This document shows positions 1-8,316 of a stretch of 64,000 bases of DNA, in pieces; position 1 is the first letter of the stretch, and the number at the start of each line of letters is the position of its first letter. Where the stretch lies: positions 1 to 64,000 of the forward strand of contig DASRRI010000033.1 in assembly GCA_035695765.1 (NCBI GenBank), read 5' to 3'. Made by a program: the position numbers and the translations under genes. Below the pieces are notes generated by a model. The model saw only the letters and a program-made list of their open reading frames with translations, was not told the origin of the DNA and searched no databases. The stretch is from Dongia_A sp035695765 (GTDB lineage Bacteria > Pseudomonadota > Alphaproteobacteria > Dongiales > Dongiaceae).

Positions 1-117
1 CGCTTGCGCGACAACCGCAAGGCCTACAAGGTGGCCATCATCGCTCTCGCACGGCGCCTGATCGTAGTCCTGAACGCCATGGTCCGCGATCGCGTCCCAT
101 GGCGTCAGCCGGCATGA
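1..117 (+). mobile_element. IS110-type transposase, C-terminal end (cut by window edge)
   Basis: The first 38 codons read open in frame 1 and stop at TGA 115-117. The peptide begins RLRDNRKAYKVAIIALARRL and continues into a segment with VLNAMVRD. That pattern is typical of the last residues of IS110/IS1111 transposases, which lie after the serine-containing C-terminal domain. The window edge removes the rest, so I cannot tell whether the element is intact. No terminal inverted repeats are expected for most IS110 members, and none were seen. Family assignment comes from recognising the motif only. Confidence 0.6.
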
Positions 118-154
118 GCCACATGACAGTTGCTCTGCGCCACTGCGTGGCTTG

Positions 155-173
155 GCCGGGATGACAAGTGGGA
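155..173. repeat. End motif of dispersed intergenic repeat (partial copy)
   Basis: The segment ccgggatgacaagtgggag matches the right-end motif of larger intergenic repeats near 18.7, 34.1 and 58.9 kb (pattern CCGGGgTGACagttGGG). A small hairpin gccac-tgc-gtggc lies just upstream. The copy sits between the transposase end and the stop of the converging ABC operon, a typical place for this kind of element. Confidence 0.5.
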
Positions 174-182
174 GAACGTTTC

Positions 183-968
183 CTAGAAATCCCCGAACGC
201 CGCGATCGCTTCGGTGTCGTAGCCGCGGCTGGCAATCAGCAGCTGGCGCGAATAGGCGTGCAGCAGGCGGCCTTCGCTGAGTTCGTCGGCGCTGGCGATC
301 TCCACCACCTCGCCGGTGCGCATGATGGAGAGGCGCGCGCACATATGGGCGACGACGCCGAGATCATGGCTGACCAGCACATAGGTGAGGCCGAGCTGCT
401 GGCGCAGATCGGTGAGGAGATTCAGCACCTCCGCCTGGATCGAAACGTCGAGCGCAGAGGTCGGCTCATCCAGCAGCACCACCTTCGGCTCCAGGATCAA
501 GGCGCGCGCGATCGCGACGCGCTGGCGCTGGCCGCCGGACAGTTGATGCGGATAGCGGAAGCGGAAGGACGGACCAAGGCCCACGCGGTCCAGCGCCGCG
601 CGCACCCGCGTCTCGATATCATCGAAGCCGTGGACGGTCAGCGGCTCGCTCAGGATGTGATCGACCGTGTGCTTCGGATGCAGTGAGCCATACGGATCCT
701 GGAACACCATCTGCACCAGACGGCGCTGGGCACGCGGCCGCTTGGCCGCAAGCGCATGCCCGGCCAGCGTCATGCGGCCGGTCCAATAGGGATTGAGCCC
801 GGCCAAGGCGCGCAGGATGGTGGACTTGCCTGATCCCGATTCCCCGACCAGGCCATAGCTTTCGCCCGGCGCCACCGTGAAGCTCACATTCTTCACGGCA
901 TCGACCCGATCGGCGCCGTGCCCGAAGCTGATCGACAAGTTTTCGATTTCGATCATTTGCTGGGTCAC
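183..968 (-). CDS. Peptide/nickel-type ABC importer, ATP-binding subunit 2 (DppF-like)
   Basis: This cytoplasmic ATPase of 261 aa powers the importer encoded just upstream. Walker A (GESGSGKST) lies near residues 42-50, followed by the Q-loop (VFQDPYGSLHP), the signature LSGGQRQRVAIARAL, Walker B (VVLLDEPTSALD) and the H-loop (LVSHD). The proposed start is GTG at 968, which overlaps the TGA of the preceding ATPase gene (GTGA). An ATG at 956 is an alternative. At 261 aa it is short for DppF and nearer the length of NikE, because little follows the nucleotide-binding domain. It is the last gene of the five-gene operon. The substrate cannot be read from the ATPase. Confidence 0.9.
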   Translation of the reverse strand: MTQQMIEIENLSISFGHGADRVDAVKNVSFTVAPGESYGLVGESGSGKSTILRALAGLNPYWTGRMTLAGHALAAKRPRAQRRLVQMVFQDPYGSLHPKHTVDHILSEPLTVHGFDDIETRVRAALDRVGLGPSFRFRYPHQLSGGQRQRVAIARALILEPKVVLLDEPTSALDVSIQAEVLNLLTDLRQQLGLTYVLVSHDLGVVAHMCARLSIMRTGEVVEIASADELSEGRLLHAYSRQLLIASRGYDTEAIAAFGDF

Positions 969-1804
969 GAAGACACCGGCTCCATCCAGGATGGATCGCG
1001 CTGCAGGACGGGCAGCCGCTGCCGGCGATGGTCGATCTCCGGCGGACAGGCCAGCAGGCCGCGGGTGTAGGGATGCTTCGCCTGCTCCAGCTCGCTGGCA
1101 GTCAGCTTCTCCAGCACCTGACCGGCATACATCACCAGCACGCGGTCGCAGAAGGTGCGCACGAGGTTGAGGTCATGGCTGATGAAGATGAGGCCCATGT
1201 GCCGCGTCTTCACCAGGTCATCGAGGATCGCCAGCACCTGCAGCCGGACCGTGACGTCGAGCGCCGAGGTCGGCTCGTCCGCGATCAGCAATTCCGGCTC
1301 GGCGATCAGCATCATGGCGATCATGGCGCGCTGGCCCATGCCGCCGCTGAGCTCGTGCGGCCAGGCGCGGAACACGCGCTCCGGATCGCGGATGCGCACG
1401 GCAGCCAGCATGCCGAGCGCGTGCTGGCGTGCCTCCGCGCCTTCCTTGATGTCGCGTGCGGCTTCCAGCAATTGCTGGCCGATGGTCATCACGGGATTGA
1501 GCGAATATTTCGGGTCCTGCATCACCATGGCGATGCGCTTGCCCCGAATCGTGCGCCATTGCTGTGGCGTGAGGTTCATGAGGCTCTGGCCATGGAATGC
1601 GAGCTTTTCCGCAGTGACCTTGCCGGGCGTGAGGCCAAGGATGGCGCGGCCGGTCTGCGACTTGCCCGAACCAGACTCGCCGACGATGGCGAGCTTCTCG
1701 CGCCCCATGGTGAAGCTGACATCGCGCACCGCATGCACTTCGCCGACCGGCGTGTTGAAGCGGATGTTGAGCTTCTCGATCTCGAGGATGGGTCCTTTGT
1801 CCAT
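965..1804 (-). CDS. Peptide/nickel-type ABC importer, ATP-binding subunit 1 (DppD-like)
   Basis: This is the second ATPase of the importer, 279 aa from ATG 1804. That ATG overlaps the permease stop by one base (TAATG), which indicates translational coupling. It shows Walker A (GESGSGKSQTG), the signature LSGGMGQRAMIAMML and Walker B (LLIADEPTSALD). A C-terminal stretch containing RLPVLQRDPSWM resembles a reduced oligopeptide-transporter C-terminal (oligo_HPY) tail. The signature reads GGMGQR instead of GGQRQR, which is common in DppD/OppD subunits. It should pair with the adjacent second ATPase beneath the two permeases. Confidence 0.9.
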   Translation of the reverse strand: MDKGPILEIEKLNIRFNTPVGEVHAVRDVSFTMGREKLAIVGESGSGKSQTGRAILGLTPGKVTAEKLAFHGQSLMNLTPQQWRTIRGKRIAMVMQDPKYSLNPVMTIGQQLLEAARDIKEGAEARQHALGMLAAVRIRDPERVFRAWPHELSGGMGQRAMIAMMLIAEPELLIADEPTSALDVTVRLQVLAILDDLVKTRHMGLIFISHDLNLVRTFCDRVLVMYAGQVLEKLTASELEQAKHPYTRGLLACPPEIDHRRQRLPVLQRDPSWMEPVSS

Positions 1805-2727
1805 TACCCCTCCCGCGGATCCAGCACGTCGCGCAGGCCGTCGCCGATCAAATTGAAGCCGAGGCTGACGATGAAGATCGCGATGCCGGGGAAGGTGCAG
1901 ACCCACCATTGCTCCAGGATCTGGGCGCGTCCGTCGGACACCATCTGCCCCCATTCCGGCTGCGGCGGCGCCACGCCAAGCCCGAGGAAGCCAAGACCAG
2001 CCGCGATCAGGATCACGCCGGCCATGTCGAGCGAGACGCGCACAATGAGAGAGGGCATGCACATCGGCATGATGTGGCCGACAAGGATGCGTATATCCGA
2101 GGCCCCGCTGATGCGCGCAGCGGCTACATAATCGGTGCCGCGCACGGTCAGGGTTTCCGCGCGCGCGATGCGGGCATAAGGCGGCCAGCTGGTGAGAGCG
2201 ATCGCCAGGATCGCATTCTCGATGCCGGCACCAAGGGCCGCCGCAAAAGCTAGGGCCAGCACCAGCTTGGGGAAAGCCAGAAACGCGTCCGTGATACGCA
2301 TCAGCAGCCCTTCGACCCAGCCGCCGATATAGCCCGCCGTTGTGCCGATCACGATTCCGATCGGGGCGGCAGTGATGGCCACCATGAAGATGATGATGAG
2401 CGTGGTTCGGGAGCCATAGACGATGCGGCTCCAGATGTCGCGCCCCTGCTGGTCCGTGCCCAGCCAGTGATCGCCGCCGGGCGGCAGCAGCCGGCTGGCC
2501 AGGTCCCCTTCGATCGGGCTGTGCATGGTGACCCAAGGCGCGAATGCCGCGAAGAAGATGAGGACGAGGAACATCGCCAGTCCCAACATCGCCAGCGGAT
2601 TGCGGGTGAATGCGATCCAGCTGAGATAGGCACGGCTGAGGCGCGCCTGCAGCCGCGAATGCGGCGTCTCCGCCAGCAGCCACTGGCGCCACCCGGGCGG
2701 CGTGACAGCGATGGCCCAGTCGGTCAT
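1804..2727 (-). CDS. Peptide/nickel-type ABC importer permease (DppC-like)
   Basis: This inner-membrane permease of 307 aa belongs to the binding-protein-dependent transport family. An N-terminal cytoplasmic stretch leads into a first membrane helix (PLAMLGLAMFLVLIFFAAFA). A periplasmic loop follows with HWLGTDQQGRDIWSR, a DppC/OppC hallmark, and then about five more helices. The EAA-type loop that contacts the ATPases is present around RIARAETLTVRGTDYV. The gene starts 10 bp after the dppB-like stop and overlaps the next gene by one base. Its partner is the DppB-like permease upstream. Confidence 0.92.
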   Translation of the reverse strand: MTDWAIAVTPPGWRQWLLAETPHSRLQARLSRAYLSWIAFTRNPLAMLGLAMFLVLIFFAAFAPWVTMHSPIEGDLASRLLPPGGDHWLGTDQQGRDIWSRIVYGSRTTLIIIFMVAITAAPIGIVIGTTAGYIGGWVEGLLMRITDAFLAFPKLVLALAFAAALGAGIENAILAIALTSWPPYARIARAETLTVRGTDYVAAARISGASDIRILVGHIMPMCMPSLIVRVSLDMAGVILIAAGLGFLGLGVAPPQPEWGQMVSDGRAQILEQWWVCTFPGIAIFIVSLGFNLIGDGLRDVLDPREG

Positions 2728-2737
2728 GCGTCCTCCA

Positions 2738-3739
2738 TCATTTCGCCCTCGGATCGAGCACGCGATAAGCGACGTCGGTCAGCGCGTTGATGACGATGTA
2801 GATGACGCCCACTACGACGGTGCCGCCCAGCACCGCCGGCATGTCCTGGCCGAAGATCGAATCGGTGATGTAAAGCCCAAGGCCGTGCCAGGCGAAGACC
2901 GTCTCGGTCAGCACGGATCCTTCCAGCAGGTTGCCGTAGGACAATGCGATGACGGTCAGCAGCGGCACCAGGACGTTGCGCATGGCGTGGCTCCAGATCA
3001 CGCGCCGCTCCGAAACACCCTTCACGCGCGCGGTCAGGATGTATTCCTGACGCAGCTGGCCGAGCATCAGCGAGCGGGTCATGCGGCTGATATAGGCGAG
3101 CGAAAAATAGCCGAGCAGCGAAGCCGGCAGGATCAGGTGCATCAGCGCATTCTTGAAAAGATCCGTGTCGCCTGCGATCAGCGTGTCCACAGTCATCAGG
3201 CCAGTTACTGGCGTGACGAGATCTTCGTAGCCGAAATCGAGCCGTCCCGGCCCGGGAAGCCAGTCGAGCCTGGCATAGAACACCAGCAGGCCCATCAGCC
3301 CGAGCCAGAAGATCGGTACCGAATAGCCGATGAGCCCGAAGAAGCGCACCAGATGGTCGACCATGCTGTCCTTGCGCACCGCCGACCAGACGCCGAGCGG
3401 AATGCCGAACACGATCCCGATGAGGACACCGAGCGTCGCCAGTTCCAGCGTCGCGGGGAAGACGCGGAGCAATTCCTGGCTGATCGGCAGGCCCGTGCGA
3501 ATGGAAACGCCGAGGTCTCCTTGCAGCACGTGTCTTATATACAGCCAGAACTGCACGATGATCGGCTGGTCGAGGCCGAGCCGGACGCGGGCGGCCTGGA
3601 TGGTTGAATCGGACGCGTGATCGCCGACCACCGCCAGGACCGGATCGGCCGGCAGGAACCGGCTGATGACAAAGGTCACCAGCAGCAGTCCGAACAGGGT
3701 GGTGGCGACCGACCCCAGAAGTCTCAGGACCGACTTCAT
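2738..3739 (-). CDS. Peptide/nickel-type ABC importer permease (DppB-like)
   Basis: This inner-membrane permease of 333 aa has an N-terminal helix (LLGSVATTLFGLLLVTFVIS), followed by FLPADPVLAVVG. A loop containing LGLDQPIIVQFWLYI is typical of DppB/OppB. About six helices are predicted in all. The EAA loop is visible near RQEYILTARVKGVSERRV. It is the first gene after a terminator-like hairpin that separates it from the binding protein gene, so it is probably made in smaller amounts than that protein. It forms the translocation pore with the DppC-like subunit. Confidence 0.92.
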   Translation of the reverse strand: MKSVLRLLGSVATTLFGLLLVTFVISRFLPADPVLAVVGDHASDSTIQAARVRLGLDQPIIVQFWLYIRHVLQGDLGVSIRTGLPISQELLRVFPATLELATLGVLIGIVFGIPLGVWSAVRKDSMVDHLVRFFGLIGYSVPIFWLGLMGLLVFYARLDWLPGPGRLDFGYEDLVTPVTGLMTVDTLIAGDTDLFKNALMHLILPASLLGYFSLAYISRMTRSLMLGQLRQEYILTARVKGVSERRVIWSHAMRNVLVPLLTVIALSYGNLLEGSVLTETVFAWHGLGLYITDSIFGQDMPAVLGGTVVVGVIYIVINALTDVAYRVLDPRAK

Positions 3740-3774
3740 CGCATGCGATTCATATCATCCGCAAAAAAGATCGG

Positions 3775-3818
3775 CCCCGCCGGGCCGCGGCTCGATAATC
3801 GAGCCCGGCCCGGCGGGG
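3775..3818 (-). terminator. Intra-operon terminator/attenuator hairpin
   Basis: A near-perfect inverted repeat runs ccccgccgggcc...ggcccggcgggg, with a second inner stem ctcga-taa-tcgag. Read on the minus strand, it is followed about 10 bases later by six T residues (3764-3769 on the plus strand is A6). This is the shape of a Rho-independent terminator. It sits between the binding protein stop and the first permease start, so partial read-through would let the binding protein be made in excess over the membrane parts. Confidence 0.75.
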
Positions 3819-3831
3819 CGATGCAGCTACG

Positions 3832-5400
3832 TCAGTTCTTCACCACGTCCTTATAGAGATCGAGGTCGAAGCTGGGACCGACGACGAAGCCATCGACGTT
3901 CTTGCGCAACGCGATGGTCTCGACCTGCTGGAACATGATGACGTACGGGCTTTCCTCCAGCGCCATCTTCTGCAGGTCCATGTACATCTGCGCGCGCTTG
4001 CCCGAATCCTTCTCGTCGCGGGCGGCGAGAACGGCGGCCTCACGCTCGGGCGCTTGCCAGACATTGCGCTTGGCGAGCGGCGCATTGAGGTAACCGTCGG
4101 CATTCGAATGCGGGTCCTGGTAGTCCGAACCCCACTGGCCGAGATAGATATCGTGCTGGCTGGCGCGATACTTGGTCAGCGTCGTCTTGTTGTCGGCCAT
4201 CTTGATGATGAGGTTGATGCCGGCCTTCGCCATTGTGTTCTGCAACGAAGCCGACAATTCGCGCGTCTCCGTCTTGTTTGTGGTTTCCATTGTCACGTTG
4301 AAGCCGTCGGGCACGCCAGCCTTGGCCAGCAGCTCCTTGGCTTTCGCAACGTCGAGCTTGAACGGATTCTCGTTGTCGGCGCCGAGCTGACCATCCGGCA
4401 GGAAGGTCTGGTGGATGATGCCGGTGCCATTGAACATCGACTTCTGCAGGCCGTCGTAATCCACCAGATATTTCATCGCCTGGCGCACTTCCTTCTTGGC
4501 CAGATACTCGTTCTTGGTGTTGAGGCCCGCGTACCAGAGGGTGGCTTTCGGACGGGACTGCAACTTGATATTGGGATCGCTCTTCACCGCCGACAGCTGA
4601 TCGCCGGTCAGGTTGCGCGCAATGTCGATGTCGCCCTTCTGCAGCAGCAACTGCTGGGTCGCGCTTTCGGTCACGTTCTTGATGAGGACGTGCTTCATCT
4701 TCGGCGCGCCGTCCCAATAATCCGCATTGCCGTCCAGGACCAGCGAATCGTTCGGCTTCCAGCTCTTGAAGATGAAGGGGCCGGAACCCGCTTCATTGGT
4801 CTTCATCCAAGCGTGGCCCCAATCGCCATTCTCCTCATGTGACATCGCCGTCTTCTTGTCGACGACCACGCTCGTGAAAGAGAGGCAATTGAGGAAGAAG
4901 CTCGGCGCATAGGCGGCATCCAGCTCGACCTCGACGGTCTGCGGATCCTTCACGCGCACCTTGTCCTTCACGTTGTCCTTGGTGAGGCCGAACTGGGTCA
5001 GGATGAACGCCGGGTTGAGATCGAGCGAGATAAAGCGCTCTAGCGAGAACTCCACGTCCTCGGCTGAGATGGTGTTGCCGCTGTGGAATTTGAGGCCGGG
5101 CTTTAGCTTGAAGGTGAAGGTCTTGCCGTCGTCGCTGACCGACCAGCTTTCCGCGAGCTGCAGCTTCAACTGCGATGGGTTTGCCGGATCGATGACCACC
5201 AGCCGGTCATAGGTGTTGGCCATGTATTCCGACGCGGTGAACTCGTAGATCTCGGCGGGATCGAGCGAGATCATGTCGTCGATGACATAGGCCATGACCA
5301 GGGAATCAGCGGGGGTCTTTGCCTCCGCCGCGACGGACGAAGCCAGGATCGCGACCGCCGCCAGGGAGCCCTGGAGAGCGGATCGCAGGAACGGTTTCAT
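3832..5400 (-). CDS. ABC importer periplasmic solute-binding protein (SBP_bac_5 family)
   Basis: This periplasmic substrate receptor has 522 aa. The N-terminus (MKPFLRSALQGSLAAVAILA) is a Sec signal peptide, likely cleaved after AEA near residue 27. The mature part follows the DppA/OppA/NikA fold, with SLDPAEIYEFTASEY at the start and GSGPFIFKSWKPNDSLVL in the middle. Its length is close to NikA and DppA. The start is fixed by a strong ribosome site (GAGGAGG) just upstream of ATG 5400. It is the first gene of the importer operon. The ligand could be a di- or oligopeptide, nickel or another small molecule; the sequence does not decide. Confidence 0.92.
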   Translation of the reverse strand: MKPFLRSALQGSLAAVAILASSVAAEAKTPADSLVMAYVIDDMISLDPAEIYEFTASEYMANTYDRLVVIDPANPSQLKLQLAESWSVSDDGKTFTFKLKPGLKFHSGNTISAEDVEFSLERFISLDLNPAFILTQFGLTKDNVKDKVRVKDPQTVEVELDAAYAPSFFLNCLSFTSVVVDKKTAMSHEENGDWGHAWMKTNEAGSGPFIFKSWKPNDSLVLDGNADYWDGAPKMKHVLIKNVTESATQQLLLQKGDIDIARNLTGDQLSAVKSDPNIKLQSRPKATLWYAGLNTKNEYLAKKEVRQAMKYLVDYDGLQKSMFNGTGIIHQTFLPDGQLGADNENPFKLDVAKAKELLAKAGVPDGFNVTMETTNKTETRELSASLQNTMAKAGINLIIKMADNKTTLTKYRASQHDIYLGQWGSDYQDPHSNADGYLNAPLAKRNVWQAPEREAAVLAARDEKDSGKRAQMYMDLQKMALEESPYVIMFQQVETIALRKNVDGFVVGPSFDLDLYKDVVKN

Positions 5401-5659
5401 GAATTGCCTCCTCGAGTTTTCTAGTTATTGCCCGCCGAATTTCTAGCCGATTGGTCAATTTGTCCAGCGGGAACAAGGCGGGAAGCGTGTGTCCATGCTT
5501 CATTTGCCGGTTTCTTCGGGCCATTCACAGCATTGCGAGCCCGGCTTGTCCCTGGGAACTCCCCACCTGCTCACGCCGTTGTTTGTTGCGGAAGGATGAT
5601 GGTCCCGACATATTCCCGTGAATTTTCAGGGACGTGCGGGGCGGCCAAGGCCGGGTTTC

Positions 5660-7513
5660 ATGACAAGAGAACAGAAGCAAAGCCGGGGGGTTTTGCCCCG
5701 CTGGAGCTGGGCAGTGCCGGTCCTGTCGACGGCCGTGCTCTATGCCATCGCCTATTTCACGTGCTGGGCGGCGTTCGGGATCAAGATTGTCGAATCCCGC
5801 GTGCCGTACGATTTCGGGCTCAACTTGGCGCTCGCGCTGCTGGTATTCTCGGTCTCGCGCCGGCTCTGGCCGTTCCTGGTGCTGCAGGCGCTGTATTTCG
5901 CCGTCTTCTACGTCGCGAGCGCGTTGAAGATCTCGATGCTGGGCCGGCCGATCATGCCGGAAGATGTTCACAATCTGACCGCGCTGATCGAAATCCTGGG
6001 CGCGCTGGGCTGGGTGGCGATCGCGCTGCCGCTGGCGCTCCTGGTCGCCTTGTTCATCTTCAACCTGAAGTTCCGCGCCAAGCCTGCTCAGGCCGCCTGG
6101 GCGCTGCTGTTTGCACTTCCGCTCGGCGCCGCCAGCGACCCCAGCCCGCTCAGCAGCAGCCTCGACCACTTCTTCGGTAACACGCCATGGGACCAGCGGG
6201 AGAATTTCATCTGGCGCGGCGGCGCGGTCCACCTGGCGCAGGAATCCCTGCGCGCCTTGGCCGACCGCAAGCCGGAACCGACGGAGGAAGAGGTGGCGGC
6301 CGCCATCCAGCGGCGCGCCGCGGCGAGCAATGGGGTTGCGCCGCTGGTCCCGCTCGGCCACCGGCGCAACCTGCATATCATCCTCGAAGAGAGCTTCTTT
6401 GATCCGACTGTCCTCGCCGCTGCGAACTACAGCGCGGATCCGTTCGATCCCCGGTTCCGTGCACTGTGGGGCCAATCCCACCAGACTCGCGGCCTCAGCC
6501 CCGCTTTCGGCGGCCAGACCGCGAATGCCGAGTTCGAAGTGCTGTGCGGCTTCCCTGTCAACCGGATCGCGGTCAAATTCGAACACGGGCTGTCGCGCGA
6601 CGTGCCCTGCCTGCCGCGGATTCTTGAGCAGCTTGGCTATCGGACGGTCGCCTCGCACCCGAACGTCGCTGGTTTCTGGAACCGCTATACAGCATACGCG
6701 CATCTCGGTTTCGAGACCTTCTGGGCCAAGGACCAGATGGACATGACCGACAGCAACGGCCCGTTCCTGTCCGACCGGTCGCTACATCGGCAGGTGAGGG
6801 AGAAGTTGCAGGCCACGGATGATGGCAGGCCGGTCTTCGACTACATCATCACCATCGACGGCCACTGGATGTATGACGCCGGTTTTGAGCGTCCGCCGGT
6901 GCTTTCGAGCGATTCGAAGATCAAGGAAGTCGGCGACTACGCCAACATGCTGCACTACAAGACGCAGCAGATGATGGACGGCATCGAGGCGATCCGGCGC
7001 GACGATCCGGATTCGGTGATCGTGGTGTTCGGCGATCACCTCCCGATGCTGGGCCGCAAGTTCGCGGGCTATGTCGAATCGGGCCTGCTGCCCGACAATT
7101 TCGGCGCCTTCACCAAGGAGCAGTATGATTTCTCGGCCGGCACGCCGCTCCTGGTGATTGACGGGCGGAATGGGCCGCTCGATCTAGGCCGCATCCCGAT
7201 GTTCCGTCTGCCATCGCTGGTCCTGCGCCTGCTGGGCGAGGAGCGACCGACCATCTTCGATCTGGTGCAGGTGCCGAATTCCACCATTCCGCGGCCGTTG
7301 CCCGATGTCATGATGACCTACCAGGGCAGCGCCCCAGAGGATTTGTGCAAAGGCGACACTGCATCCGCGTCCTGCGCGGAGGCGAAGGCCTGGCTCGCCG
7401 ACGTACAGCTCCTCGACCATGATCTGTTCGCGGGCGACCAGCATGCGTTGAAGCTGCTGCATCTGGCGCCTTCGGATGCGCCCGATCTGCACGCGACCCT
7501 GCAGTCGAACTAA
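5660..7513 (+). CDS. LtaS/OpgB-like membrane phosphotransferase (alkaline phosphatase superfamily)
   Basis: This membrane enzyme of 617 aa has about four N-terminal helices (residues ~17-135) and a large periplasmic sulfatase-fold domain. The metal-site motif LHIILEESFFD, the likely nucleophile Thr287 in FGGQTANAEFE (compare GKTSDSE in LtaS) and the late motif VVFGDHLPMLG are all present. Related enzymes transfer phosphoglycerol or similar groups from lipid heads. In Gram-negatives the usual acceptors are periplasmic glucans (OpgB) or other polysaccharides. I prefer ATG 5660 over an in-frame GTG at 5618, which has no ribosome site. The stop overlaps the stop of the converging gene by three bases. 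The acceptor is unknown. Confidence 0.85.
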   Translation: MTREQKQSRGVLPRWSWAVPVLSTAVLYAIAYFTCWAAFGIKIVESRVPYDFGLNLALALLVFSVSRRLWPFLVLQALYFAVFYVASALKISMLGRPIMPEDVHNLTALIEILGALGWVAIALPLALLVALFIFNLKFRAKPAQAAWALLFALPLGAASDPSPLSSSLDHFFGNTPWDQRENFIWRGGAVHLAQESLRALADRKPEPTEEEVAAAIQRRAAASNGVAPLVPLGHRRNLHIILEESFFDPTVLAAANYSADPFDPRFRALWGQSHQTRGLSPAFGGQTANAEFEVLCGFPVNRIAVKFEHGLSRDVPCLPRILEQLGYRTVASHPNVAGFWNRYTAYAHLGFETFWAKDQMDMTDSNGPFLSDRSLHRQVREKLQATDDGRPVFDYIITIDGHWMYDAGFERPPVLSSDSKIKEVGDYANMLHYKTQQMMDGIEAIRRDDPDSVIVVFGDHLPMLGRKFAGYVESGLLPDNFGAFTKEQYDFSAGTPLLVIDGRNGPLDLGRIPMFRLPSLVLRLLGEERPTIFDLVQVPNSTIPRPLPDVMMTYQGSAPEDLCKGDTASASCAEAKAWLADVQLLDHDLFAGDQHALKLLHLAPSDAPDLHATLQSN

Positions 7514-8052
7514 ACTGCGAAGCTGACCACGCGCGGCTGGTTGTCGATGGCCGATGGCGATCCGCCGGCGCGGCGATAGGCGTCGGACGCTGTCTCGTAT
7601 TGCGGATTATAGAGGCCCTGGCGCAGGCGCTCCTGCGCGATGAAGCTCGCGACGAAGGCACTGGAATTGCGCTCGCGGTTGCCGGCGCCGAAACCATCAA
7701 GGATATCGACTGCGATCCCGCTGTCTTCGGACTCGGCGCTAACGGCTTCGGTCTCGTTGACCTCGCCGGTCAACTCGGCTTCGCGCGTGCTGCTGTCGGT
7801 GCCAGCGCCGCGATTGCCATAGGGGCGGAAGCGGAACTGCTTGCCTTTGATCTCGACCGTATCTTCGCGCCGCGCTTCGATCAGCGTCAGGAAAGCCTGG
7901 CCGGATCCTGCGGTCGTCGCCTGCGGCTGGCGCCGTGTACCGCGCGCTGCTTCGGCCGCGGAATCGGGGTCGCTCTCCACGATCCGGACGCTGGCGCGCT
8001 GGGACGGCGGCGATGGCGGTGGCAGGAGGATGGCGCGTGGAATCTCTTGCAT
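7510..8052 (-). CDS. Hypothetical protein with conserved C-terminal segment
   Basis: I do not recognise a named family. From the proposed ATG 8052 the product has 180 aa. The reading frame stays open to 8169, where a longer start is possible, but that extension reads like low-value sequence. The N-terminal half is proline- and charge-rich and probably disordered, with PPPSPPSQR. The middle holds FLTLIEARREDTVEIKGKQF. The C-terminal end, FVASFIAQERLRQGLYNPQY followed by a Tyr- and Arg-rich tail, looks like a short helical segment found at the end of small proteins in related bacteria. There are no signal peptide or membrane helices. Its stop overlaps that of the converging phosphotransferase gene. 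Confidence 0.6.
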   Translation of the reverse strand: MQEIPRAILLPPPSPPSQRASVRIVESDPDSAAEAARGTRRQPQATTAGSGQAFLTLIEARREDTVEIKGKQFRFRPYGNRGAGTDSSTREAELTGEVNETEAVSAESEDSGIAVDILDGFGAGNRERNSSAFVASFIAQERLRQGLYNPQYETASDAYRRAGGSPSAIDNQPRVVSFAV

Positions 8053-8316
8053 CGAGCTCTGTATCAGAAACACGGATGTCGCCCGACGCGCAGCGGCGGG
8101 ACGGATTTCAAACACCCGGCCCCACCCGGACGATCCATAGAATTTGGGGCAATTTGCCTGGAATCGCAACCCAAGTTTGCGTGAAAACGCAAAATTATCT
8201 CGGATTTACAAAGTCTTAACCAATAGGAGGCGATGCCGATAAAATTGCTTGGATTCAGGGATTGTTAACGCTCCGGGCCTACCTTCCGAAGTCCCGCCTC
8301 TGCTGACTCTAATTGG

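Noticed and set aside
965..2692. A single 575-codon frame joining the DppD-like ATPase to upstream sequence
   Set aside because: The first ~295 codons are the out-of-frame shadow of the permease gene. The real ATPase starts at ATG 1804.
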